Shown here: one piece after another, positions 52,201 to 62,739 of the stretch
Layout of the letters: every line of letters starts with the position of its first letter
How positions within the stretch are numbered: position 1 is the first letter of the stretch
Source of the DNA: Pyrocephalus nanus
Taxonomy: Eukaryota > Chordata > Aves > Passeriformes > Tyrannidae
Reading direction: 5' to 3'
Assembly: GCA_038380795.1 (NCBI GenBank)
Contig: CM076267.1
Span: 37,572,232-37,636,231 of the forward strand
DNA: 64,000 nucleotides
Made by a program: the position numbers and the translations under genes
Notes under the pieces: generated by a model
The model's input: the letters and a program-made list of their open reading frames with translations, nothing else
The model's database searches: none
What the model was told of the DNA's origin: nothing

Positions 52201-53899
52201 CCCCAAGGTGAAGGCAGTCTATCACTAACCACATGTCCTTTGCACTTGGGGGGTGGGTGTGTGCCTGGATGTGCTCTCCATCCTGCTGGTGGTTACTGTG
52301 GGAATGTGGTGCTCACATCAATCCCATCCATGTGTGGAACTGGCTTTTCAGTCAGGTGTTTCCCAACAGGCACATTTCCCAGTTTGAGTCAGACCAGGCA
52401 TTCCCAAGAGCGCAGGACAGGGCAGGATGGGGGGCACCAACTGGAGAGATGCAGGAATGGGAGGTACAGGCTTGGTGCAGCTCGGGACTCACACAGAGAC
52501 CTGCCTCAGAGGTTTTCCAAAAATCTAGCTCCTTCAGACGGCAACACTGAACTTGAACTTGGCCACTAGGACTGGAGCAGGCCCACTTGGCTGAGAGGAG
52601 AATTGCCAGCTTGCCAGCACTGGGGGTGGGAAACACAGGAGAAGGAGATTCTGAAGTTGCAAAGGACAGAAGTCTTGCAGCCCAGAGGCCCTTTTTGTAT
52701 ATAAATTTGCTTGAAACTCAGGCTTTCTGGCTGGCTTTGAGCGCGGGACCTGCTGCCCTCCTGTGGGTGAGCCAGCGATGCCTTGGGTCCCGCTGCTCCC
52801 TGGGGCCGCTGGGGATGGCAGTGGGGAGATGTTTCTGCTGGGCTGTCCCCAGCCCCAAGGGCAGCTGCTCATCCCTCCCTCCCTCCCTCCACGTGTTCTT
52901 GGCCTCAAAACTTTGCCACGTGGGAACCACAAACCACAGCTGAAGCTCACTAGGGCTTTGCCTGTGCTGAGTAGTCTGGGAACAGCAGTCCTGTCAGGGA
53001 GAATCCACAGGGAGAGGGCAGGTCTGGCAGGACAGGAAGGGGCTGTGGCAGGGACATGGCTGAGTGTGTGGAAATGATGGGAGGGTCATTCATTTTTTCT
53101 TGCTCCTTCTGTTACTTTGAAATGCTGTTGAAATCCCCTCAAAGCATTTTTTCCTGAGTATCCAGAAATTCAGCTGGATTCTCCATTGAATCCACTGAGC
53201 TCCTTCTGCTGATCCATGGGGGAAGTTGGACATCCCCATCCTCTGAAAGCACACGGCCCTTTGCTCTGTGGAAGTCCCAAGTTTCCCAGGTTCCAGATGC
53301 ATTCGGCCCAGCTCTCCTTTACTGTGTCAGTGTCAGGAGCACCTTTCACTTGTAGACACGTAGGTGGTGCACAAACTGAAGGGTTATTTGGGGTAGGAGT
53401 GTCTTCTCAAACACCAGGGACTTGTTTTGTGCAAGCATTGCCTTTGGACTTGGATTGGAATTGCCAGGAGCTTGAGTGTGCAGCTCCTTAAACAGCCTTA
53501 AACCTCTCGGCTTCAGTGGGGTTCGAGCATCCCAAATGCTCTGCCCGTGGCTGAGGCAGAACAGCTCTGAGCTGGCAGACTTAGGCTGTGTCCTGACCTC
53601 TCTGAAGGCAGAGTTTGGCCCCTGGTTCCAGCCAGGTGGTGGTTTAAGGTTCAGTCTAACGGGCACCTTTATTTCGGGAAGCGGCCGCGTGAACGCTTCT
53701 CTTTTCCTTTATCCCTGAATAACCTGTGACCGCCTGCAAAGGCTGGATTTTGCATTCAGCCCCCAAGTCTTTCAGGTTTTTTCCGCTTTGTGATGTTTGT
53801 CTTTCCAGTTGGGGTAGGGAGATGGGAGCCCAGGTGAGTAGGGACCCCCCAAGATCTCTGCTCGGGGTAGGGGCAGGAGGTCCCCAGCACACGGCAGGC

Positions 53900-54390
53900 T
53901 TTAGAGCAAGTTTGGGGTTGTTGTTTTATTTTCGTTTTCTGTTTCTGTAAATAATAATGTACAAATGATGACGAGACAGTGTGAAAATTATAAAAAAAAA
54001 AAAGGAAAAAAAGTCTTTTGTTGTTGTTTTTATATTACCTCATTCAGCAAGTTTGTTTTACAATGACTTCAATGATGCTTTATTTATATTGTTTGTACTG
54101 TAATTAAACCAATTGACAAACATTTCACTTTGCTTGTTGTTTCCTATGATTTGGGTTTGATTAAGTATGCCAGTTTGTATTATGTTCCCCTTTCCTCTCT
54201 CCCTCTCTCTCTCTCCAACACATTGAGATTTTTTGTGTCGGCTGTACAGTATTCTGAATAATTAAAAAAATAAAATTAAAAAAGTAACAAAAAAAAAAAG
54301 GAACAAAAAGTTGTAAAGTACTGCAGAGAGAGGCTGCTATATTGTATAGGTCTCTTTCTAATAAAGACAAGAAAACTTGTTGGTCGCAGC
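53900..54390 (+). promoter_or_regulatory. AGAP1: Distal 3' UTR block of AGAP1
   Basis: AT-rich unique sequence with a Pumilio-type word TGTAAATA at 53946-53953 and 'tactgtaattaaaccaattg', followed by a TC run (54194-54214) and A-rich stretches up to the poly(A) signal. Typical of the last few hundred bases of a long vertebrate 3' UTR. Confidence 0.5.
54360..54365 (+). promoter_or_regulatory. AGAP1: Probable distal poly(A) signal AATAAA
   Basis: AATAAA in 'tctaataaagacaagaaaac', followed by GT-rich 'cttgttggtcgcagcttgtt', which fits a downstream element with cleavage near 54380. Confidence 0.6.
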
Positions 54391-54429
54391 TTGTTCTTTG
54401 CTTGAGTCTTCCTCGTGTTATTGAGCTAC

Positions 54430-54990
54430 ACCTGCCCTGGCCCTGCTTCCTCCCCCTCTTAATGATGAGATCCTGTCACTCCTGCCAGTAATAAAGATGA
54501 AGGATTATCCCAGACCTGGAATGTCAGAAGAGCCAGTAATGGTGCAAATTGATAAATTAAAAAGCAATAAGTCAAAACCCTCCCCCCCCCTGTAATGGTG
54601 TATATCTAAGAGTTCTGAAAGTGCTTCTGAAGTGAATGACCCATCTCCCAGCCAAAAATATGCGAGCTTTCATTAAAAACAGTTACTCTCCCCAAGGAAG
54701 AGAGAGAGTAGTAAATGTTGCACCTTTGGCTTTAAGAGTCTCTGGAGGTGGTCCAAGGAATTAGGCCGGTAACGGTTACATCTGTATCCGCTAAATTGGT
54801 TGAAATGATCACTTAAAGTAAGAATAATAAAACATCTTTTAAGGTCATGATATGGTATGGTCTCTAATCACTTCTTTGAAGGGGGAAATCATGGCTCTCC
54901 ATTAGGCTCCCCGGAGCAAGTCCTTTAAAGCCCTGAACAATGGGCAGCTGATTGACATTTATTTACAGCTGCAGAGGCCTTGTCCCAGGT
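54430..54990. promoter_or_regulatory. Strong candidate conserved noncoding block just after AGAP1
   Basis: 560 bases of unique sequence: 'gtgcaaattgataaattaaa', 'gcgagctttcattaaaaaca', 'ccgctaaattggttgaaatg', 'ggtctctaatcacttctttg', 'cagctgattgacatttattt'. It has TGATTGAC (PBX-like) at 54949-54956 overlapping an E-box CAGCTG. No coding frame or repeat other than a short C run. Confidence 0.5.
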
Positions 54991-55827
54991 ACAAGGCGAG
55001 GAGGAATCGGGAATCTCAGTAGGAGAAGACAAACTGCTGCCCTGACACAGAAGGTGGGAATGAGGAGGGAAGCAAGAGGTGATGGGTTTTCACTGGAGCA
55101 CACTGGGAGCTCAATTGGGGGTTAAATAACATGCCCTGGCATGGAGAAAGAGATTTGAAGATCTGTAAAGGACACCTTGGAGTGAGACAGCCGGTGCTGT
55201 GGTTTGGCCGCCTGTACTTGTCCCACCTCACGCAAAATAGAGAAATTAGGAACGTTCAGGGATAAACAGAGGTGGGGAAAGTGTGGAATTTCCCTCAGAA
55301 CGAGACCCAAAGTGGGGGAATGTGATAAAAACAGCCAGGAAGTGGGGAAGCAGCAGATGGGGGATGTCTCTTTTCCTGGCCTGGCACCCAACCCTGTGCA
55401 TGGGCTGATGGCACTAAAGGGCAGCACGGCCAAAACCAACGGAGATGATGGGCCAGATGTGTCACAGGACCTCAGAGCAGCGGGATCTCGCACAAGAGAG
55501 GACCCGGCCAAGGTTGGAAAGGTGAGTTTGCCCCACCGTGCTCAGAGCGGGACTGCCACAGTGTGGGATCTGGGGGGTTTGGGTTTATTTTTTACTCCTG
55601 CTTGTGCCTCGGCCTAAATGTGTTTCTTCCTCAGCCTGTCCCACCCAGTCTTCCACCTGCATGGTGCTGTCAGTTCTGTCCTGTTACGTGGGATTTGGTC
55701 GGGGTTTGAAGGAACTTCCCTGTTTCTTTTTCTGCTTCTCAGTTCTCCCAAGTGCTACAGGGAGGCTGTAGCAGCACCATGAGGGATGAAAAACAACAGG
55801 ACTGCTTGTGGATGTTGGATTTTCACC

Positions 55828-55851
55828 TTTTTTTTTTTTTTGGGGGGGGGG
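55828..55851. repeat. Abutting T14 and G10 homopolymers
   Basis: Fourteen T directly followed by ten G, then GAGGGAGG; resembles the T13-G13 junction at 37893-37918. Confidence 0.85.
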
Positions 55852-56920
55852 AGGGAGGTCACATGGCTGTTTTGTCAAGCAGCAGCCACGTTCCTTTGTT
55901 CCTGAAAGGTTTTCCCACCCCGTTCAACCCCATCCCATGTCCCACCGGCACCCACGCAGGAGGTGGGTGCTTTGTGTTCTCCCCTTTGGGTTTGAAATGT
56001 GAACTTGGAACGTGGGAGAACTTGTTTTGGATTCCCCCTGGGTGTAAAGCTGTAGTAGAGCTCCTTTTTTTTTTTTTTTAGGAATCATCTGTCCCTCCCC
56101 TCCTTTGCTCTCCTAAAGGGGTATGGGTTTTGATTCTGCGATGGGCATGGCTGGCTGCTCTCTCTCTGTAACAACCCTCCTAAGATCTGGCTTCTCTTGG
56201 AAGATCCTGGTGCGGAGGGATGGTGGAGCAGATTTAAGGATGTCTTTCATGCCCACGTTTCTCACCCCAAGCCCACCCCCATGTACCCCTGGAGCGCTCT
56301 CAGCTGGTGGCATTCACTGATACCTCGGAAGAAAAGAAAATATCCTACGGCAAAGCAACAGGGGTCAGGAAGCGGTTTTGAAGGAAAACTATTGATTCCC
56401 ATAATGGGAGTTGGGGGAACATCCAACATCCACTTTTTTTTTTTTTTTTTAATGAGAGAAAGCAATTCCTAAAACGATCAGACTTGCTCTGCCACAAGGC
56501 CTCGCTGTGCATTTCCACCCTTGCCTACAAAGGATTAACTTTGACGGGTGCTGGGAGCACCAGCTCAAGAAACCTTCTCCAGAGCTCGGAAGCACATCAC
56601 TCGTGCCCAGAGTTCACTCCATGACTCGGTGGCAGGAGCTGGAAGTGGTGTCCAGAGGGGCTGCTCAGACACTTGGTGCTGCCCTGACGGGGAAAAACCC
56701 AGCAGAACGTTGGGCTGGGGAGCAGGACGTCTCCACGAAGCTTTTCTAAGCCCAGCACCACCTGCTTCCAAGGCCATCCTTCTGCCCTTTCCCTCTGTTC
56801 CTGTGATGGATCTCGGGCCGGTGATGTTTGCAGGAAAGAGCAGGAAATGTGTTTTTGCCCTTGTGAGGCATCACAGTTCCCACCTGAGCAATGCCTACCT
56901 AGGACACGGCTGGGGGAAAT

Positions 56921-56963
56921 CATTTAGGTTGGAAAAGACCTTTAAGATCGTTGAATCCAAACA
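56921..56963 (-). mobile_element. CR1 LINE 3' remnant, antisense
   Basis: 'catttaggttggaaaagacc' then 'tttaagatcgttgaatccaa' is the complement of the second CR1 subfamily's tail. Confidence 0.8.
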
Positions 56964-58319
56964 TAAAGAGAGAGCACAGCCTGCAGGAGTCACCGGGAGG
57001 GCGCGCTGGGGAAACTGAGCTGGCTGCTCCTGCAAAAACCACTCGATGTGCAGTGGGAAAAACCACCAGCCCAGGGCAGGCAGGGAATCCCACCAGGCAG
57101 TCATTGATCTCGCCTAATGTCCAGTAAAGCCTTAATTGCCCAATAAATGCAGTCACAGCAACCACAGTTGATGTGCCTGCAATTAGCACTTCTTTATTTG
57201 CATTCTGCCCCCACCCGATCTCCCGCTCCCGACTTCCAGGTCTGTTTGGCTTTAAGCTGGAGAGACTCCCCGGGTTTCCAAAGGGAGGAAGAGGAGAGCT
57301 CGAGGAGAGAGGTGATGCTGTGCCTCGGGACAGGAGGGATGTGCCTGCAGGGCTTTCCCGGTCCTCAGGGATTGGGGTTGGGCTTCCAGGGAATGCACCG
57401 AGCCTGGGATGTGCTCAAGCCTCTTGGTGCTGCTGACACCAAGGGCTGCTTGTTGCTCTGAAGAGAACTCCTGATCACCTTTTTGCGGCAGAAAATGGTC
57501 ATTTTGGTGCTGGAGCAAGCAACTCACATCATTTGGGAGGATTAGTGGAAATCAAAGGCCAGGAATTTCGATCTAATGAAGCAAGGGCTGGGATTCCAAG
57601 CAGCCTCGAGCTGCCAGAGCAAGGATGAGGCAGAGAGAAAAGCGTCCTGCCTGATGCCCAATGGCAGCTGCCAGGAGGGGGAGATGCAGCAGGAGGGAGA
57701 GAGGGGGTTCCCAAGTGCCAAAACACCTCATCCTGCAGTGCTGCCAGTGCCGGCTGGACACTGGGTTTGGAATCCCACCTCTGCTTCGGGCCACGCAGAG
57801 GACGTTGCATCCACTTTGTAGGCAAAATGAAACCACTGAGAGCCCTTGGCCTCTGTGCTGGGATGAAGGTATCCATCACCATTCTGGTGAGGTCCCCGAG
57901 TGCTGCCTGGGTGTGGGAGGGAAAAGCTGCACGTTGCCATGGGAAAGGGGGGGGAAGCAGCCTGTCCCAGCCAGAAATTAAAATACAGCCACCCAGCCCT
58001 GTGTTTACCCCCTCTGAACAGGCTGCCTTTGGAGGTGTCCTGCAGGTTTTTGGGAGTCTGGGGACTGGCAAGGGACTGTGCTGCCAGACAGCCTGGTAGG
58101 TGGCACAGAACAGGGCGGTGCCCCGAAAAGGAGCCCAGGAAAGTGTGGGCACAACCAAAGGCTGCCGGGCATCACCCCGGATGGATGACCTTCCCCGGCT
58201 GCTGCTGAGGCAACTGGATTTCAGAACCACCTTCCTTCCCACCCCCAAAACGCTCCCCTCCTCCTCCTCCTCCCCACCAGAGATGCAGCATCCACAGCTC
58301 CCGCTCTGCAGATCCAACT

Positions 58320-58500
58320 GGTAATGGCCGGGCTGATTGACTGCAGATTTCCCTGTAACTGAGCTTAATTAGCAAGCTAATCAGGTCTGGAGATGCCTCC
58401 AATTTATTTATTGGCTGATGGCTTGCCACTAATCGGCCCGGCCAGTTAATACTGGCAGCGCTGAGGTTTGTGCCAGGTGAACAAATACATCAGGATTCCA
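58320..58500. promoter_or_regulatory. Candidate conserved noncoding block
   Basis: 'ggtaatggccgggctgattg', 'gagcttaattagcaagctaa', 'ctccaatttatttattggct', 'gccactaatcggcccggcca' and 'gttaatactggcagcgctga' give a dense set of homeodomain-like cores, plus TGATTGAC at 58334-58341. AGCTTAATTAGCAAGCTAAT is a near-palindrome. No repeats. Confidence 0.48.
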
Positions 58501-58862
58501 TCCTCTCCCAGCACTGGGGGCTGGCAGACACATCCAGAGCTGGGAATCGGGCAGGGTGGTACCCGCAGCCTCCCCTACCTGTGAGGTGAGCGAAGGGCTG
58601 AGCGCTGTGCCCAGCTCAGACCAGCTCTGGCTCACTGGGAGGGTGATGTTTGCAAGGCAGGGATAGAAAGGGAGCTTGTTCTTTGCAGGTGACAGAGCTC
58701 AAACACCCAAAATAGTCCTTGTGGCAGGGCCGAGGCATCCAAAGGCAGTGTCGTCTGTGGGTCACCCTCAGAAGAGGTGACCCAGGGCAGGCCTCTTACA
58801 ACTATCACTTCTTAGTTCCCTCCAGCTGCACAAAAGAGATTTAAAGGAGGATTTTAATTTTT

Positions 58863-58866
<4 letters not shown>

Positions 58867-58897
<31 letters not shown>
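58867..58897. repeat. Poly(A) run (31 A)
   Basis: Uninterrupted homopolymer; no retrocopy body recognised on either side. Confidence 0.9.
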
Positions 58898-58899
<2 letters not shown>

Positions 58900-59773
58900 A
58901 ATTTTTCTGGATTTTTCTTTTCCTCTGGAACTGCTGGGAAAGTGCTGTTACTGTGTTCCCCGGATGCTAGAGCATCTCTGAGTTGATGGGGGATCATCTG
59001 AGTGGAGGCAAGGTGGTGTGGCAAAGCCTGTCTCTCTCCCATGTGTTGGGGAAACAGGGAAGGAGGATTTAAAGCAGGAGGAAAAACTCCCTTCCTTGGC
59101 TGCTGGGCCTCCAGGTGTCCCACCAGTTCCTGGCTGTGAGACAGAGATGTGTGTGTGGGATGGCAACAAGCACAGGAAGAAAGGGAATGGGATTTCCATA
59201 CCTTCATTCCCTGCTGTAGCAAAGGGAAGGGAGGCAGGATGGAAAGGAAGACGTGGCAAAGCAGCTGGAGAAGGCACCTGTATGGCAGAAACCCACTCTT
59301 GGCTAAAGCACCTCTTCCCTAAAGGCATCAAGACCCAAGCTGACAACCTGGAGAAGGACAGAGAGACCCTCCATGCTTTGGTAGCCGGCTCTGATCTGTA
59401 ATGATTCTCCATATTTTAAGCTAAAAAAAAGAAGGAAAAGAGGCCCTGCTTCTAATGTGAGTCTGCCTGGCTGGAGCTGCCAGCACCGACTCCCGTGCTG
59501 CCACCCAACCCCCTGTTGATTCAAGGGCCCTTCAGTGCTGGAGTTTTCTCCCTGGGAAGACACTTGTGAGCAATAATTGAGTAATTTCTGAATCTCTGCT
59601 CTCTCTGATAAGCCAGGAGGCAGGTGGATGTCAGAGCATTAGATGTTCTGAGGGGCTGGCACTTGGACCTGGCACCTTGGGGACAAAGGGTGACAATTCC
59701 CGCGTGGGACTTCCCCAGTGCCAACAACAAGCAGGGCCAGGTGGAGCATCCTACTCTATCCATTGACACCCCA

Positions 59774-59900
59774 CCCCTGGAAGTGTCCAAGCCCAGGCTG
59801 GGCGGGCCTTGGAGCAACCTGGTCTAGTGGAAGGTGTCCCTGCCTTGTGGAATGGGATGGGCTTTGAGGTCCCTCTCCACGCAAACCATTCTGGGATTCT
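59774..59900 (+). mobile_element. CR1 LINE fragment, 3' end
   Basis: 'ccctggaagtgtccaagccc', 'ttggagcaacctggtctagt', 'ggaaggtgtccctgccttgt', 'gcaaaccattctgggattct' in sense orientation, with a small internal deletion compared with other copies. Confidence 0.9.
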
Positions 59901-60104
59901 CAGGAGCTGCAGGGCATCCTGCCCTGGGGCTTTCAGGTGATGCTCATCCATGCCAGGCAGGGAGATGGAGAATCATGAGCTGGATGAAGCCAGAGCCCCC
60001 CTCCCAAGGCAGGGGATGCTGGTGGCACTGGGGGAGAAGAGGAAGGAGGGTGGGTTTCATGGCTGCAGCTCCGACATCTCTTCTGGAGAGGGTTATTAGA
60101 GGGA

Positions 60105-60300
60105 GTAATTGGGATCACCTCACTTTACAAATGTTACTTTGCAGAACGAGGCAGGAAGACAGATCGATCTCAACTATTATTCATTAAGGAAAGTCCTTTA
60201 TAAATCCCAAATTAACAATTTCTCTTGGAGAGAGACTTCCTATTACCCTCCTTTCGCGGGAACTTATTGCCGCTTTGGAAACGGGGAAATATGAAAATAA
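60105..60300. promoter_or_regulatory. Candidate conserved noncoding block
   Basis: 'gaacgaggcaggaagacaga', 'tcgatctcaactattattca', 'aaatcccaaattaacaattt' and 'ggaaatatgaaaataattgg' with 'cctttcgcgggaacttattg'. Unique and enhancer-like; no coding frame. Confidence 0.42.
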
Positions 60301-61091
60301 TTGGGGAGGGGCGAGAAATAGCAGCCATGGGCTTAGGAGCTGAGCATCTGCTTAAAAAAAAAATACAGCTGTGTGCCTAAAAAAATGACCATTAGCCCCA
60401 TTCAGAGGGGCAATGGTTTTGACAGATACCGTCAGACCAGGGCCATAACGATGCTCAGAATAGCCCAAGTGGCTTCTTAGCGGTGAAGGGGCTATTTGTA
60501 AATGTTGAGGGCTCCACACAGCACAGCCACAGGTGGGGAGGGTTTGCAGAAGGGTCTCTGTTCTCCTCCCTCCTCTCTGTGCAAAGAGATGAGTGATGGG
60601 GATGGGGGGCAGACGTCGCTGTTGCTGGTTGGACAGGGGGACTCTTTGCACTGGTCCTTGCCATCGGGGCTGCACAGTGATTTAAGTATTTGGGAGGGGG
60701 GTGTTGCTGCATACTGAGGGTCTGTCCTGGTGTTTGGGGACGGGAGAGAGAGTTTCAACCCAGACCCTTTTGGGTTTTTGGGTGAAAAACACCAAGAAAA
60801 AAGACGGGGTTAAAATTTTTTTCAAGTAGTGGGAGAAAACCCAACAGTTATTGCTACTTAAAAACTCTCAGGTGCCTTCCAGGTGTGGAGCAGAACACTG
60901 AATTTAAGCAGGAGGGTAACCTGGTGATTTTTATAGAGGACTTAGGGAGTGGGCTATGTGTTTGACAAGGTGCATTCTCCTAGCTGCCAAAATTTAGGGT
61001 AATGGGTCAGCGATGTGTGCAAGAAGATTTGGGGTTAAGAGATGTTGCTGTTGCCCAGAGAAGTCGACTGGTTTGTTTGAGTTGAGGTTAC

Positions 61092-61095
<4 letters not shown>

Positions 61096-61135
<40 letters not shown>
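61096..61135. repeat. Poly(A) run (40 A)
   Basis: Longest homopolymer in the window. Preceding sequence ('ttgaggttaccagc') shows no known element, so it is not clearly a retrotransposon tail. The length may be a sequencing or assembly estimate. Confidence 0.9.
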
Positions 61136-61139
<4 letters not shown>

Positions 61140-61402
61140 ATTACCTAATTTGTATAACTATGCCCATGGCTTCTTTTGGCAGATGTCTCTCAAAGGGGTT
61201 TTAGGGCCATACCCACCTTTTCCCACAGCCTTTTAGAAACTGGATGCTTTTACAGCAAGAATAGGCTTCTGGAGCAGCAACACAAGTGGAAGGACAACTG
61301 CAAAGATTTCTATTTCAGCTCAGGCAGGTGGAGTTTTTGTCTCCCCAGGTTATGTTAACTTAAAAAAAAAAAATAAATCGCTGCTATTGCCCCTTTTGGG
61401 AA

Positions 61403-61444
61403 GGCCATTTTTGGGAGGCCATTTTTGGGAGGCCATTTTTGGGA
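61403..61444. repeat. Minisatellite, 14-bp unit x 3
   Basis: Three perfect tandem copies of GGCCATTTTTGGGA; a partial related unit precedes them. Confidence 0.95.
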
Positions 61445-61689
61445 TGTTGGTACCTTTTAGAGCAGACTGTGGGCTCCAGGCATTTGGCATCACACATTCA
61501 CGCTGCGAGCTCCAGCTCCTTCCTGAAAATTATAAATGGGAGTCCCAGGTTTGTCTTTTGCTCCGTTAATTAATAGGATTTGAGCGCTAAAACTGCTCCC
61601 CCTTTGCCACTCATTCGGGCCCCCTGCCACCAATTCGCTGGTCCCGGCAGGTCAGCGTAAACACCCCGTATTTTACTGCCATTTTTTAG

Positions 61690-62110
61690 ACGATTCCCCT
61701 GCCTCGTAGCTGCTTTCCCGGGGGACGGCGGGGGATTAATTCCAGGCGTCCTTTCCCCCGCACGCGGTGCCGTGCCCTCGTTCCGAGGCGGCGCGGAGCA
61801 TCCATCCCCCCTGGCAGCGGAGAATTCCAGCCGCCGCTTCCAGGTCCGTTCTCCCGCTCGCCCCGCTGCTGAGGAGCACGTCGCGAAGCCGGGGCAGCGC
61901 TCCTGAAGCCTCCGCTCCCTCCATCAGGGCAAGGGAGCAGCCCCGGCTCCGGCACGCTCGGCATCGCAGCGAGCGAACGAGGCTGGTTGTTCCCAGGGTC
62001 TTTTTTTTTTCCCCCCACATCGGGTTGTTTGCAGCAGGCGGCACTCGGGGTCCTACGCGCCCCCGACAGGAGGTTGCCCTTACCCCGAGGGGGGTTTGCT
62101 CGTAGCTAAA
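61690..62110. promoter_or_regulatory. CpG-rich patch, possible CpG island
   Basis: Dense CG dinucleotides ('cccgcacgcggtgccgtgcc', 'ttccgaggcggcgcggagca', 'gcgagcgaacgaggctgg') after a CpG-poor stretch. Could be a promoter or a Polycomb-type regulatory island near a developmental gene. No transcript start is evident. Confidence 0.5.
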
Positions 62111-62324
62111 ATCTGCGTAGATTTTATAGAATCCTGCGCAGGTTCGACAGAATCGTTTTGGATTTAGCTAAAATACCCCTTTCTGCGCGATTTTATCTAT
62201 GTGACTCGATATCTGCTGCCGGAGTTGGGAGTCGGAGGCACCGAGGAGATATCGCGTTTTAATTTAGGGCTGAGATGCTGGGAGCTGAAGCAGAGGTTTA
62301 AAACCCACGTGGTTCCGTAAGGGG

Positions 62325-62400
62325 AAAAAAACAAACAAACAAACAAACAAACAACAAACAACCAAACAACAAAAAACACCCCACAACAACAAAATAAAAA
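62325..62400. repeat. (AAAC)n microsatellite, degenerating to AAC
   Basis: About seven AAAC units (62331-62352) preceded by an A run, then interrupted AAC/AAAC words. Confidence 0.92.
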
Positions 62401-62524
62401 TAGGCTCCATCCATCCTTCCTCCGACAGGCCTGCTCGGAAAGGCGGCCTTTTGCTTCTCCTCTTCCCAGGCTGAGTGAGGCCCGGGGAAAGTTTGGGCGA
62501 GTAAGTTTGCGGAGCCGGAGGGAG

Positions 62525-62730
62525 GGCGGCACAGATCGATTGGCGCGTTTAATAGGATCAGGTCAGTGTAATCCTGTTTTAGCCATTGTAATTCAGGCAG
62601 CCAAGGAGACCTCAAACTATAGGGGAAGGGGCTTTTAAAACCTCAGCGGTCCTGCCACAAAGCCAGAGGCTGGGGCCGGGACAAAAGCGGGAGAGAGGAT
62701 GAAGTGGCTTGAAATAAATAGATTAAGGCT
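62525..62730. promoter_or_regulatory. Candidate conserved noncoding block
   Basis: 'cagatcgattggcgcgttta', 'gtgtaatcctgttttagcca', 'ttgtaattcaggcagccaag' and 'gaaataaatagattaaggct' between two CpG-rich patches. TAATCC at 62570-62575 is a bicoid-type (OTX-like) word; a six-base match is weak on its own. Confidence 0.4.
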
Positions 62731-62739
62731 CTCTATGGG

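Larger units (their letters stand above)
46066..54385 (+). other. AGAP1: AGAP1 3' UTR (inferred, about 8.3 kb)
   Basis: After the stop codon no further exon is visible until the poly(A) site candidate at 54360. The start (46490-47480) and end (53900-54390) have the AT-rich, unique texture of a conserved vertebrate 3' UTR, and AGAP1 transcripts are known to have long 3' UTRs. The middle contains a short CR1 remnant (49211-49260) and homopolymers, and I see nothing else to annotate there. Shorter isoforms could end at internal AATAAA words, such as 47075-47080. The extent is inferred without transcript data. Confidence 0.6.

Noticed and set aside
61767..62105. 112-codon frame in the CpG-rich patch
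   Set aside because: Arg/Ser/Pro-rich as expected from CpG-rich DNA; no homeobox or other domain.
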